Shown here one piece after another: positions 35,946 to 43,376 of a stretch of DNA of 64,000 nucleotides. The notes under the pieces are model-generated. The model saw only the letters and a list, made by a program, of their open reading frames with translations, had not been told where the DNA came from and searched no databases. Numbering within the stretch: the stretch's first letter is position 1; each line of letters begins with the position of its first letter. Origin of the DNA: Amycolatopsis keratiniphila subsp. keratiniphila (GTDB lineage Bacteria > Actinomycetota > Actinomycetes > Mycobacteriales > Pseudonocardiaceae); assembly GCF_001620365.2 (NCBI RefSeq), contig NZ_LQMT02000007.1:14216-78215 (forward strand), given 5' to 3'. Both the position numbers and the translations under genes were made by a program.

Positions 35946-36703
35946 TCGAAGTCCTCGCGACCGATGGCCATGCCCAGATTGGTCATCTCCTCCAGCAGTT
36001 CCCGCCGCGCGAGCACCTCGTAACCCCGGCCGGCGTCGACGCTCACACAGCCGACGAACTTGTTGCGCCCGCTTCTGATCGGCGTGACGAACAGCGCGGT
36101 CCGGTGTTTGAGGGCCTGGAACTCCTCCCACGTCAGGTTCATCACCGATTCCGCACCGAAGCGCGCCACGTGGTCGTCGAACTTCGCCTCGTCGGTGAGG
36201 CAGGCCGCCAACGGTGCGACATCGAACGTCACCTCGCGATCGTGCTGCCAGCACAGTCCCACCGCGCCGATGCCCCGCACCGGCGCGAAACTCCGCGTCG
36301 CCGGAAAGGAGGACATCCGGTAGGAGGACAGTCGTTTCAGGACCCCGCGGATCGGATGCCTCAGTGTGCGCGTCTTCCGCCACACGTGGAGCGCCAGGTC
36401 GCCGGTGTCCAGCGGCGGATCGATCTTCGCGCTGATCTCGAGCAACCTGCCGAACGTGGACAACACGCGACGGCGCATCATGACGTTCCGGTCCACGAAG
36501 GCCCGTCGTTGCCAGCTTTCGAACGGTGCGAAAGCACCGAACACCCCGGCCGTGACGAGCGCGACCAGCAGCAGGTACGAGCGGTCGTGCAGGAGGTCGT
36601 CCCAGAAGGCCTTCGCAGGTACGTTGTACGCCTTGCCCGCCAGGAAGAGCGTCGCCGACAGCAGGATCGCCTTGTCCGCGATCTTGGCCGCCTTCCGGCT
36701 CAT
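35936..36703 (-). CDS. Two-helix membrane protein with GAF-like domain
   Basis: A 255-residue protein I cannot place in a named family. Residues 10-30 and 46-65 are hydrophobic helices (KAILLSATLFLAGKAY; YLLLVALVTAGVFGAF), a charged helix follows (QRRAFVDRNVMMRRRVLSTFGRLLEISAKI), and the C-terminal 130 residues look GAF-like (GIGAVGLCWQHD, FVTPIRSGRNKFVGCVSVDAG). This suggests a membrane-anchored ligand sensor without an output domain. ATG 36703 overlaps the ThiL-like stop (ATGA), so it is coupled to that gene. Confidence 0.72.
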   Translation of the reverse strand: MSRKAAKIADKAILLSATLFLAGKAYNVPAKAFWDDLLHDRSYLLLVALVTAGVFGAFAPFESWQRRAFVDRNVMMRRRVLSTFGRLLEISAKIDPPLDTGDLALHVWRKTRTLRHPIRGVLKRLSSYRMSSFPATRSFAPVRGIGAVGLCWQHDREVTFDVAPLAACLTDEAKFDDHVARFGAESVMNLTWEEFQALKHRTALFVTPIRSGRNKFVGCVSVDAGRGYEVLARRELLEEMTNLGMAIGREDFECT

Positions 36704-37758
36704 GCCTTTCCGTCGCGCTGGTGCCGCCACGCCTCGCCCGGCAGGTCCGCCCGCTCGCCGTTATTCCCGGTCATGACCACTTCGGGCCGCTCCGTGACCA
36801 CACCGATCCGATGGAAGCTCAGCGCTTCGGCAAGGTCGTCCACCTGCGTGGGCGGCACGGTGAAGACGAGTTCGAAGTCGACCGAGTCGCCCATGACCAG
36901 GCTCAACGGCTCCACATCCACGTGAGCGGCCACGGCGGCCACCGCCTTGGGGACGGGAATGGACCGCTCGTCGACGTCGATCCCGACTCCGCTCGACTCG
37001 GCGATGCTCAGCAAGGCCGCCTTCAGCCCGTCGGAGGTGTCCAGACAACTCGTGACCACTCCGCTGGCGCCGAGCGCGAGTCCCTCGTCCACTCTGGCCA
37101 CCGGTCGTTTCCAGGCGGAAAGCAACGACGGCACCAGGCTGTCGATGACCAGGTCCGGGACGCCCGAGCGCAGGTACGCCATCGCCGCTCCGGCGGGTCC
37201 GGTCGGCGCGGTGAGGCAGACGACGTCACCGGGTTTCGCGCCGGACCGCAGCAGCGCCCGGCCCGCCGGGCACACCCCGAGAGCCGACGCCGAAAGGATC
37301 AGGCGTTCCGCGCCACCGATGTCGCCACCCACGTTGAGGCAGCCGAAGGCGGCGCACGCGTCGCGGATGCCGCGCATGACGAGACCGAACAGCGCGTCGT
37401 CCATTTCGGCCGGATACCGCACGACCGAAAGCAGCCCGATCGGCTTCGCGCCCATCGCCGCGATGTCGCTCAGATTCGCGGCGACCAGGTAGTACCCCAG
37501 GTCGTATTCGTCGAGGTGTCCCATCTCGTACAGCCTGAACTTGGGCCCGCGGACGTAATCGGAGCCCACCACGAGGTCGTGCTCGCCCGCCAGCCGGAAG
37601 ACCGCGCAGTCGTCTTGGGCGTCGGCTCCCGCGGTCAGGTCCACCCGGCCACCGTCCGGGAACGAAACCGGGACGAACTCGCTTGCCTGCCGGGCGAACA
37701 ACGGCACGATGGCCGTGGCCAGTCTCGTCGGTTCGTCCGAGAATTTCTCACTCACCAC
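36700..37758 (-). CDS. ThiL/PurM-like ATP-dependent kinase or synthase
   Basis: A 352-residue protein of the AIR-synthase-related superfamily. The order of motifs matches thiamine-monophosphate kinase: DDCAVFRLAGEHDLVVGSDYV, ANLSDIAAMGAKPIGLL, GGDIGGAERLILS and DTSDGLKAALLSIAESSGVGIDVDE. It probably phosphorylates or activates a small molecule with ATP. No thiamine genes are nearby. The GTG at 37758 is preferred because GGAG lies 7 bases upstream; it overlaps the HIT-like gene by 11 bases. A second copy beyond the housekeeping thiL is inferred. Confidence 0.82.
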   Translation of the reverse strand: MVSEKFSDEPTRLATAIVPLFARQASEFVPVSFPDGGRVDLTAGADAQDDCAVFRLAGEHDLVVGSDYVRGPKFRLYEMGHLDEYDLGYYLVAANLSDIAAMGAKPIGLLSVVRYPAEMDDALFGLVMRGIRDACAAFGCLNVGGDIGGAERLILSASALGVCPAGRALLRSGAKPGDVVCLTAPTGPAGAAMAYLRSGVPDLVIDSLVPSLLSAWKRPVARVDEGLALGASGVVTSCLDTSDGLKAALLSIAESSGVGIDVDERSIPVPKAVAAVAAHVDVEPLSLVMGDSVDFELVFTVPPTQVDDLAEALSFHRIGVVTERPEVVMTGNNGERADLPGEAWRHQRDGKA

Positions 37759-38449
37759 AGGGCAGCTCCACCTCGTCGCCACTGAGTTTCCCAGGCCAGT
37801 AATCCACCATTCGCATGGTCTCGCGAAGATCCCTTTTCCGCATCACCACCGCGTAGTCCCATTCCGGATCCTCGATCGCCAGCACGGCGCCGACGATCGA
37901 GCGGAGATACTGCCTTTTCTGCGCACCGGTCGGCAGGTAAACCCGGACTTTCTCCCGGTACACACGGAGGAAATAGGCCGAAGACGGCCAAGGCGCGAGC
38001 GTGAGTTCCCCGAGCGAATCCAGGTCCCGGTGGAACAGGCCGTCCCCGATCAGGAGGTCGTCAACGGCGTCTCCGTCGACGGGGAGAAAGTGCAGATGCG
38101 CGTGCGTGATGCACGCGTGGCTCTCCTGTCCGGCACTCGAACCGTGTTCGAGGATCAGCGGCTCGCCGAAGGTCTCCCGGTACAGCGGCATGAACTCGTC
38201 GAGAAGGCCGCACACCTCGTCCTGATGAAGGGAAAGCACCTGGGCGAACGACAAGTGGTGATTCGACGGCAGCAGCAGGAGATGTCCGAGCACGAGCGGC
38301 GACATATCGGCCAGCAGCGTCAAGTTTTCCGTCGAATGTATTAGCCGGGACGGTGGGTCGCCTTCGTAGAAACGGGCGAAGGAAGTGTCAGCAGAACCCG
38401 AAAGCTCTTCGCAGAAGTCCGCACCCGCGCACTGCATGGTTTCGATCAT
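37748..38449 (-). CDS. HIT-like protein with long C-terminal extension
   Basis: A 233-residue protein. CAGADFC near the N-terminus may bind zinc; LGHLLLLPSNHHLSFAQV and ITHAHLHFLPVDG (HxHxH) give a histidine-triad site at about 125-135. The last 100 residues (LTLAPWPSSAYFLRVYREKVRVYLP) are extra to a minimal HIT domain and recall the GalT/Ap4A-phosphorylase branch. GGGGGAG precedes ATG 38449. First gene of the minus-strand operon. It is a second, distinct HIT protein in the same cluster. Confidence 0.78.
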   Translation of the reverse strand: MIETMQCAGADFCEELSGSADTSFARFYEGDPPSRLIHSTENLTLLADMSPLVLGHLLLLPSNHHLSFAQVLSLHQDEVCGLLDEFMPLYRETFGEPLILEHGSSAGQESHACITHAHLHFLPVDGDAVDDLLIGDGLFHRDLDSLGELTLAPWPSSAYFLRVYREKVRVYLPTGAQKRQYLRSIVGAVLAIEDPEWDYAVVMRKRDLRETMRMVDYWPGKLSGDEVELPCGE

Positions 38450-38652
38450 GTCTCCCCCTGCCGCCTCGCTTCGTCCTGGCCTTCGCCGAGCAGAGCACCT
38501 GGATTTTTGCGCACGGTCATGGCGGACTTGAACGGTCAATGCGGAGATTAGCTCGAACGTCGTAACCCGCTCACGGATTCGTGACGACGGGAATTTGGAC
38601 AAAAGCAGGACACATCATGGCCGATACATACTCGCCTGCCGCACGACGTGAA

Positions 38653-38687
38653 AAAGCGTCCGTCACCCGGTGGATGACGGACGCTTT
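38653..38687 (-). terminator. Intrinsic terminator after hpaB
   Basis: AAAGCGTCCGTCA (38653-38665) and TGACGGACGCTTT (38675-38687) pair perfectly around a 9-base loop. On the minus strand the stem is followed by a short T-run, fitting termination of the hpaC-hpaB transcript. Confidence 0.85.
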
Positions 38688-38738
38688 CCGACTGTCGCTA
38701 TCCGTTCGAATTCACGGCGATTTCGGCGAAATCCGCAC

Positions 38739-40199
38739 TCAGCCGTCTTCGCGTGCCAAGAGTTCCCGGACCCGTTCCTGCAGCGCCTCCCTCGGGTACG
38801 CGTTCACCTGGGCGCCGGCCATCCGCACCGGGTCGCCGAAGAAGAAGTACTCGTACAGCGACTCCCGCCCGGCGAAGCTCGAGACCGACGCGTCGAACGC
38901 CAGCTTGAACAGCCGCGCGCGGTCCTTGGCCGGCAGGGTGGCCGACTGGAGATAGGTGTCGATGTCGGGGCGGCCCTCCGCCTCGAAGTCCGCCTCACCC
39001 GGCAGCGCCATGAGGCCGGAGGCGGAGAACTTGCGGATGATCTCGGTCAGCCTCGGCGAGACCTTCGTGGGGTACCAGTTCCTGGCGGCGTTCAGGACCT
39101 CCCACTTGGGCAGGAAGACGCCGTCCTCGCTGAGCTTGCCGTCGGCCTCCGCCGCGCGCAGCACGGCCTTCTCGATCTCGACGTAGGAGATCAGCTCCGA
39201 CAGATCCTGCTGGATGTGCTGGAAGCCGCCGATCCCGATCGCGGCGGCGATCTCACTGGCGAGCCCGAGGTAGAACTCCGTCTTGGCCAGCGTGCGGGTG
39301 ACGACCTGGTGGGTCATCAGCGCGCCGGCGCCGGTCTCGGAGTACCACGCGTTGCACAGTTCCGGATGCCCCAGCAGGAAGACGCGCTCGTTCGGGACGA
39401 AGACGTCGTCGAAGACCACGACCGCGTCCATCTCCTCGAACCGGGAGGCCAGCGGTTCGTCGAAGGTCGAGCGGCCGTGGTCGAGCCCGGCGCGACAGAA
39501 GTACTTCAGCCCGGGCGCGTCGTTCGGGACGGCGAAAGCGTAGGAATACGGGGCGTCCTCGGGAGTTCCGCGCAGGACGGTCGACGGGAAGACCAGGAGT
39601 TCGTCGGCGATCGGCGCGATCGTGGCGAGCATCCGGGCACCGCGGACGACGATGCCGTCCTCCCGTTCCTCGACCACCTTCGCCGACAGGTTTCCACCGC
39701 CCTGCTGACTGCCCGACACCGAACGGTTGACCTGCGGCGGGATCAAAGTGTGCGTCGCGAGCAGATCGTTCTCGCGCGCCATCTCGTAGTACTTCTCGAT
39801 GCGCTCGCCGTAGACAGGATCGGCCTGGGAAAAGAACTTCTTCGCAGCCGAGAGGGCCGTGAGCGACGAGTTCATGTAGTCGCCGGTGCGGCCGAGGAAT
39901 CCGTTCGAGTACTCGGCCCACACGGAGAACGCGGCGCGGCGGCGCTTGAGGTCCTCCTCGCTGCGCGGCACCAGGAACGACATTCCGACCCGCTCCCCCG
40001 TGGCCGGCGATTCGTAGGTCAGGACGTCGCGGTGCGCCGGGTCGTGCTGGAGGTCGAACAGCTTCGCGTAGGTCAGCGCGTTGTTGCGGAAGGCCGGATG
40101 CTCGGCGACCTTGGCGGTCACCTTCTCGCCGTCGACGTACAGCTCCGGTGTCATCGCGTTGAGCTTGTCGAGGTACTGCTGTCCGGTACGGGCTCCCAT
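38739..40199 (-). CDS. hpaB: 4-hydroxyphenylacetate 3-monooxygenase, oxygenase component
   Basis: A 486-residue flavin-dependent monooxygenase of the HpaB family, using FADH2 from HpaC to turn 4-hydroxyphenylacetate into 3,4-dihydroxyphenylacetate. Family words seen: RTGDYMNSSLTAL, THTLIPPQVNRS, VVFDDVFVPNERVFLLG and GIGGFQHIQQDLSELI, with the acyl-CoA-dehydrogenase-like fold order. Length matches the two-component HpaB class. It follows hpaC by 30 bases and ends before a terminator. Related phenol substrates are possible, but the whole downstream pathway supports 4-HPA. Confidence 0.93.
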   Translation of the reverse strand: MGARTGQQYLDKLNAMTPELYVDGEKVTAKVAEHPAFRNNALTYAKLFDLQHDPAHRDVLTYESPATGERVGMSFLVPRSEEDLKRRRAAFSVWAEYSNGFLGRTGDYMNSSLTALSAAKKFFSQADPVYGERIEKYYEMARENDLLATHTLIPPQVNRSVSGSQQGGGNLSAKVVEEREDGIVVRGARMLATIAPIADELLVFPSTVLRGTPEDAPYSYAFAVPNDAPGLKYFCRAGLDHGRSTFDEPLASRFEEMDAVVVFDDVFVPNERVFLLGHPELCNAWYSETGAGALMTHQVVTRTLAKTEFYLGLASEIAAAIGIGGFQHIQQDLSELISYVEIEKAVLRAAEADGKLSEDGVFLPKWEVLNAARNWYPTKVSPRLTEIIRKFSASGLMALPGEADFEAEGRPDIDTYLQSATLPAKDRARLFKLAFDASVSSFAGRESLYEYFFFGDPVRMAGAQVNAYPREALQERVRELLAREDG

Positions 40200-40229
40200 G
40201 TCGTGCTCCTTCTCGGGTGGACGTCGTTG

Positions 40230-40763
40230 TCAGAACAGGGATTCGTGACCTTGCGCGGATTCGTGGATCGTCGAGAACCGCCCGTCGACGAAGCCGAGCG
40301 CGTCACCGGAGCGGTAGTCGAACTCCCGCACCTCACCGAGGAACAGGGTGTGATCGCCGCCGTCGTAGGCGGCCCACGGCGTGCAGTCGAACCAGCTCAG
40401 GGCGCCGGCGAGTCGCGGCGCGTGCCCGCCTTCGACCCACGTCGGCGCGCCTTCGGGAGTCGGGCGGCCGGCGAAGTTCATCGCCAGCGCCTCTTGCTCG
40501 GCGCCGAGGACGTTGACCGCGAAGGGACGGTCGGCCAGCAGGTCGTGGCTCTTCACGGTGCGCTGGATCGAAACGAGGACGAGCGGCGGATCCATCGAGA
40601 CCGCGGTGAAGGAGTTCACCGTCAGGCCGTGCCGTTTCGTCGCGGCGTCGAAGGTCACCACCGCGACACCCGTCGCGAACCGGCCCAGGCAGCCCCGGAA
40701 GAACTGCGCCGGCGGCCGATAGAGGCTCGATCCCGGCGGAAAACTGGTTTCGCGTGACATCAT
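40230..40763 (-). CDS. hpaC: Flavin reductase component
   Basis: A 177-residue flavin reductase. FFRGCLGRFATGVAVVTFDAATKRHGLTVNSFTAVSMDPPLVLVSIQ is the flavin-binding start, and GDHTLFLGEVREF lies near the C-terminus. It supplies reduced flavin to HpaB. It is the first gene of the hpaCB transcript, divergent from the IclR regulator, whose operator probably lies in the 59-base gap. Confidence 0.9.
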   Translation of the reverse strand: MMSRETSFPPGSSLYRPPAQFFRGCLGRFATGVAVVTFDAATKRHGLTVNSFTAVSMDPPLVLVSIQRTVKSHDLLADRPFAVNVLGAEQEALAMNFAGRPTPEGAPTWVEGGHAPRLAGALSWFDCTPWAAYDGGDHTLFLGEVREFDYRSGDALGFVDGRFSTIHESAQGHESLF

Positions 40764-40822
40764 CGTCTGTTCCTGTTCTATAATCGAACAGCCAGTTCAA
40801 CTATCGAAATGGATCGTATACG
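40764..40822. promoter_or_regulatory. Divergent hpaC/iclR promoter with palindrome
   Basis: CTGTTC (40773-40778) and GAACAG (40786-40791) are perfect complements around TATAATC; the TATAAT (40779-40784) within the spacer can serve as a -10 box. Short AT-rich gap between an IclR gene and its likely target operon, so this is the best candidate IclR operator. Confidence 0.65.
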
Positions 40823-41512
40823 ATGGTTTCGGACTCCCGCAAGGCCGCGAGCACGTCCCAGACACTCAGCCGCGGCATCCGCGTCCTCGAAGTCCTTGCC
40901 GACGCCCAAGAACCGCTCAGCGTCGACCGGATCGCCGAACGGCTCGGGGTGCACCGCTCGATCGCGTACCGGCTCATCCGCACGCTCGAAGAGCACGGAC
41001 TCCTCACCCGGGACCCCGCCGGGAAATACGAACTCGGTGCGCGATTGGCGGCCCTGGCGGCGGGGATCAAACACGATCTGCAGGCCGCGGCGCTGCCCGA
41101 ATTGACCGCGGTCGCGAACGAGCTCGGCATGACGTGTTTCGTGGCGGTGATGGACCGCGAGGAATGCGTGACCCTGGTCAGCGTGGAACCCCGGCACGCC
41201 GTCGCGTCCGTCGCGCAGCGCCCGGGGTCCAGGCATCCGTTCACCGCGGGCGCACCAGGCCGCGCGATCCTTTCCCAGCTTCCGGAAGAGAACTGGCCGG
41301 CGGGAATCGAGGAAGTCGCAGGCCGCGGCTACGCGGACAGCCACGGCGAGGTGATCGAGAACCTCAGCTCGGTGGCCGTGCCACTCCCCCTGCGCGGGCA
41401 CGCCCCGGCGGCCCTCGCGGTCGTCTATCTGTCCAGCACACGTACCCCCGCCGAGCTCGCGGAGCGGCTCAAGGCGGCGGCGAAGGCCGTCCGTGACGCT
41501 CTCGGCGGGTGA
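40823..41512 (+). CDS. IclR-family transcriptional regulator
   Basis: A 229-residue IclR protein. The N-terminal winged helix reads LSRGIRVLEVLADAQEPLSVDRIAERLGVHRSIAYRLIRTLEEHGLL; the C-terminal effector domain includes AALPELTAVANELGMTCFVAVMDREECVTLV and GAPGRAILSQLP. IclR proteins commonly control aromatic catabolism in response to an intermediate. Divergent from hpaCB and next to the rest of the hpa genes, so 4-HPA or 3,4-DHPA is the expected effector (inference). Confidence 0.9.
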   Translation: MVSDSRKAASTSQTLSRGIRVLEVLADAQEPLSVDRIAERLGVHRSIAYRLIRTLEEHGLLTRDPAGKYELGARLAALAAGIKHDLQAAALPELTAVANELGMTCFVAVMDREECVTLVSVEPRHAVASVAQRPGSRHPFTAGAPGRAILSQLPEENWPAGIEEVAGRGYADSHGEVIENLSSVAVPLPLRGHAPAALAVVYLSSTRTPAELAERLKAAAKAVRDALGG

Positions 41513-41525
41513 GCGTCACGGACGG
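41487..41525 (+). terminator. Hairpin spanning the end of the IclR gene
   Basis: CCGTCCGTGACGCT (41487-41500) and AGCGTCACGGACGG (41512-41525) pair exactly around an 11-base loop that contains the TGA stop. The left arm is therefore coding. No T-run follows; it may be a terminator or an mRNA-stabilising end. Confidence 0.6.
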
Positions 41526-41530
41526 CGGGA

Positions 41531-41557
41531 TCACTTGGGGAAGCGCAGCGGGCTGAC
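41531..41557 (-). pseudogene. Duplicated 3' tip of the MHS transporter gene
   Basis: On the minus strand this reads VSPLRFPK-stop, against VSPLRFSK-stop at the true end of the transporter (41911-41937). The 27 bases differ at one position. It looks like the former end of the gene, separated from it by the repeat block, or a partial duplication. Confidence 0.7.
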
Positions 41558-41563
41558 GGTGGG

Positions 41564-41610
41564 ATGAAGGCTCCCTTCGCCGCGCCTGATGCGGTGAAAG
41601 GAGCCTTCAT
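41564..41610. repeat. Hairpin of the GAAGGC-CTCC family
   Basis: Arms 41564-41583 and 41591-41610 (ATGAAGGCTCC and GGAGCCTTCAT outermost) pair over 20 bases with two mismatches and a 7-base loop. A variant of the elements at 8028 and 55653. Confidence 0.75.
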
Positions 41611-41910
41611 TCCCGGTCAAGGGTGGGTCGTGAGTGCCGTTTCGGGTTAGGGCCAAGGCTGTTTTAGGTACCTACTGGTTCCCGAAAAGATTGGCCGCGG
41701 ACCGGTTTCTTACGGCGGTTTCGCGTGACTGGACGGACGACACGCGTGTTCGGACGGACGCCTCTCGGTGAAACCCCGCCCGCGCTCGTGTCGTCCACCC
41801 AGTCACGCGTGTCGTCCGCCGGATCACCGTGTCGTCCGGTCAATCACGGACACCGCCGATGCTGAACCCTCGTGACCACCCGCACCGACCAGGCCACGTT
41901 CGGCTTGACC

Positions 41911-43284
41911 TCACTTGGAGAAGCGCAGCGGGCTGACCGCCTGCTCGGCTTCGTGGTCGGGCCCGAGCGGGATGCCCGACCGGTCGCGCAGCAACAAAGT
42001 GGCGATGAGGCCGATGACGGTCATCCCGCCCAGGTAGACGGCGACGGACACCGAAGTTCCGGTCGCGTCGACCAGCGCCGTGGCGATCGTCGGTGCGAAC
42101 GCGCCACCGAGGATCGCGCCCAGCGCGTACGAGATCGAGACGCCGGAGAACCGGATGGACGCGGGGAACAGTTCCGCGTAGAACGCCGCCTGCTGGCCGT
42201 AGGTGAACCCGAGCCCGACACTCAGGATGATCAACCCCAGCGCCAGCAACACGATGTTCCCGGTGTCCACCAACGGAAAGAGCAGCGCGACGCCGGCGAG
42301 CTGGGCGATCCAGCCGACGACGTAGGTGCGCCGCCTGCCGATCCGGTCGGAGACCGCGCCCGCCGCCCACGTCGAGATCAGCCAGGTCGCCGCGGACGCG
42401 GTCACCGCCCAGAGCACCGGGCCGCGGTCGAGTCCGAGCGGCCCCTTCGGGTTGGTCGCGTAGTTCTGGATGTAGCCGCCGGTGGTCATGTAGCCGACGG
42501 CGTTGTTGCCCGCGAACACCAGCGCGGCCACCACCACGAGCACGGCGTGCTTGCGGAACAGCTGGATGATCGGGGTCCGGGTCCGCTCACGGCGTTCGGC
42601 GATCTCCCGGAAGACCGGGCTCTCCTCGACCCGGCGCCGCACGTAGTGACCGACCAGGATCAGCACGACGCTGAGCAGGAACGGGATCCGCCAGCCCCAA
42701 TCGAGGAACGCCTGCCCGGGGACGAGCAGGCTGGTCAGCGCCAGCACACCGGAAGCCAGCAGCAAACCGAGCGGGACACCGATCTGCGGCGAGGCGCCGA
42801 AGAGTCCCCGTCGCTTCGACGGCGCGTGTTCGACGGCCATCAGGACGGCGCCGCCCCATTCCCCGCCCGCCGAGATCCCCTGCAGGATCCGAAGCAGGAT
42901 GAGCAGTACCGGCGCGAGCACCCCGATCTGGTCGAACGTCGGGAGCACCCCGATCAGCGTGGTCGCGGCGCCCATCAGGATCAGGGTGAGCACCAGGACC
43001 ACCCGGCGGCCGTACTTGTCGCCGAAGTGCCCGGCGAGGAACGCGCCGAGGGGGCGGAACAGGAAGCTCACGCCCACCGTGGCGAAGGAAACGAGCGTGC
43101 TGTTCGCCCCGAGGCCGGAGAAGAACAGCTTGCCGAAGACGAGACCGGCCGCGGACGCGTAAACGAAGAAGTCGTACCACTCGACGGTGGTACCGACGAC
43201 GGTCGCGAAGGCGACCCGGCGCCGGTCGGAGGACGGTGGGGCGGTCCGGCCGGATATGCGTTCATCCTGGGCTGGGTTCGACAC
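41911..43284 (-). CDS. MHS-family MFS transporter, probable aromatic acid uptake
   Basis: A 457-residue member of the metabolite:H+ symporter (MHS) group. TTVEWYDFFVYASAAGLVFGKLFF is the diagnostic first helix; GHFGDKYGRRVVL and AGAVSDRIGRRRTYV are the repeated MFS loop motifs. About 12 helices. Its place within the hpa cluster suggests proton-linked import of 4-hydroxyphenylacetate or a related acid. GTG 43284 is preceded by AAAGGAG. Its last 27 bases are duplicated at 41531. It is divergent from the FAH-RraA gene. Confidence 0.9.
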   Translation of the reverse strand: MSNPAQDERISGRTAPPSSDRRRVAFATVVGTTVEWYDFFVYASAAGLVFGKLFFSGLGANSTLVSFATVGVSFLFRPLGAFLAGHFGDKYGRRVVLVLTLILMGAATTLIGVLPTFDQIGVLAPVLLILLRILQGISAGGEWGGAVLMAVEHAPSKRRGLFGASPQIGVPLGLLLASGVLALTSLLVPGQAFLDWGWRIPFLLSVVLILVGHYVRRRVEESPVFREIAERRERTRTPIIQLFRKHAVLVVVAALVFAGNNAVGYMTTGGYIQNYATNPKGPLGLDRGPVLWAVTASAATWLISTWAAGAVSDRIGRRRTYVVGWIAQLAGVALLFPLVDTGNIVLLALGLIILSVGLGFTYGQQAAFYAELFPASIRFSGVSISYALGAILGGAFAPTIATALVDATGTSVSVAVYLGGMTVIGLIATLLLRDRSGIPLGPDHEAEQAVSPLRFSK

Positions 43285-43376
43285 GTGGACTCCTTTGTCG
43301 TCGGCCACCTTGCCACTGTGGCACGGAATCATATACGTTATTAGATACGAAGCAAGGGTCGAGAATTCAGGGGAAC
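43285..43376. promoter_or_regulatory. Divergent promoter between MHS transporter and hpa catabolic operon
   Basis: A 92-base gap with an AT-rich centre (ATATACGTTATTAGATACGA at about 43331-43350). The partial dyad ATACG/CGTATC is a plausible site for the GntR regulator encoded at 44831. No clear -35/-10 set can be chosen with confidence. Confidence 0.4.

Larger units (their letters stand above)
41513..41910. other. Gene-free repeat block between the IclR and MHS transporter genes
   Basis: No gene. The stretch contains, in order: a copy of the transporter gene's last 27 bases (41531-41557), an imperfect 20-bp hairpin (arms 41564-41583 and 41591-41610), a single arm of the element seen whole at 63532-63577 (41627-41650), and a 23-bp inverted repeat with two mismatches (41722-41744 and 41787-41809) containing GTCGTCC repeats. 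Confidence 0.8.

Noticed and set aside
38653..38687. Hairpin considered as part of the unusual intergenic family
   Set aside because: It has a short stem and a T-run on the minus strand right after hpaB, so an ordinary intrinsic terminator explains it.
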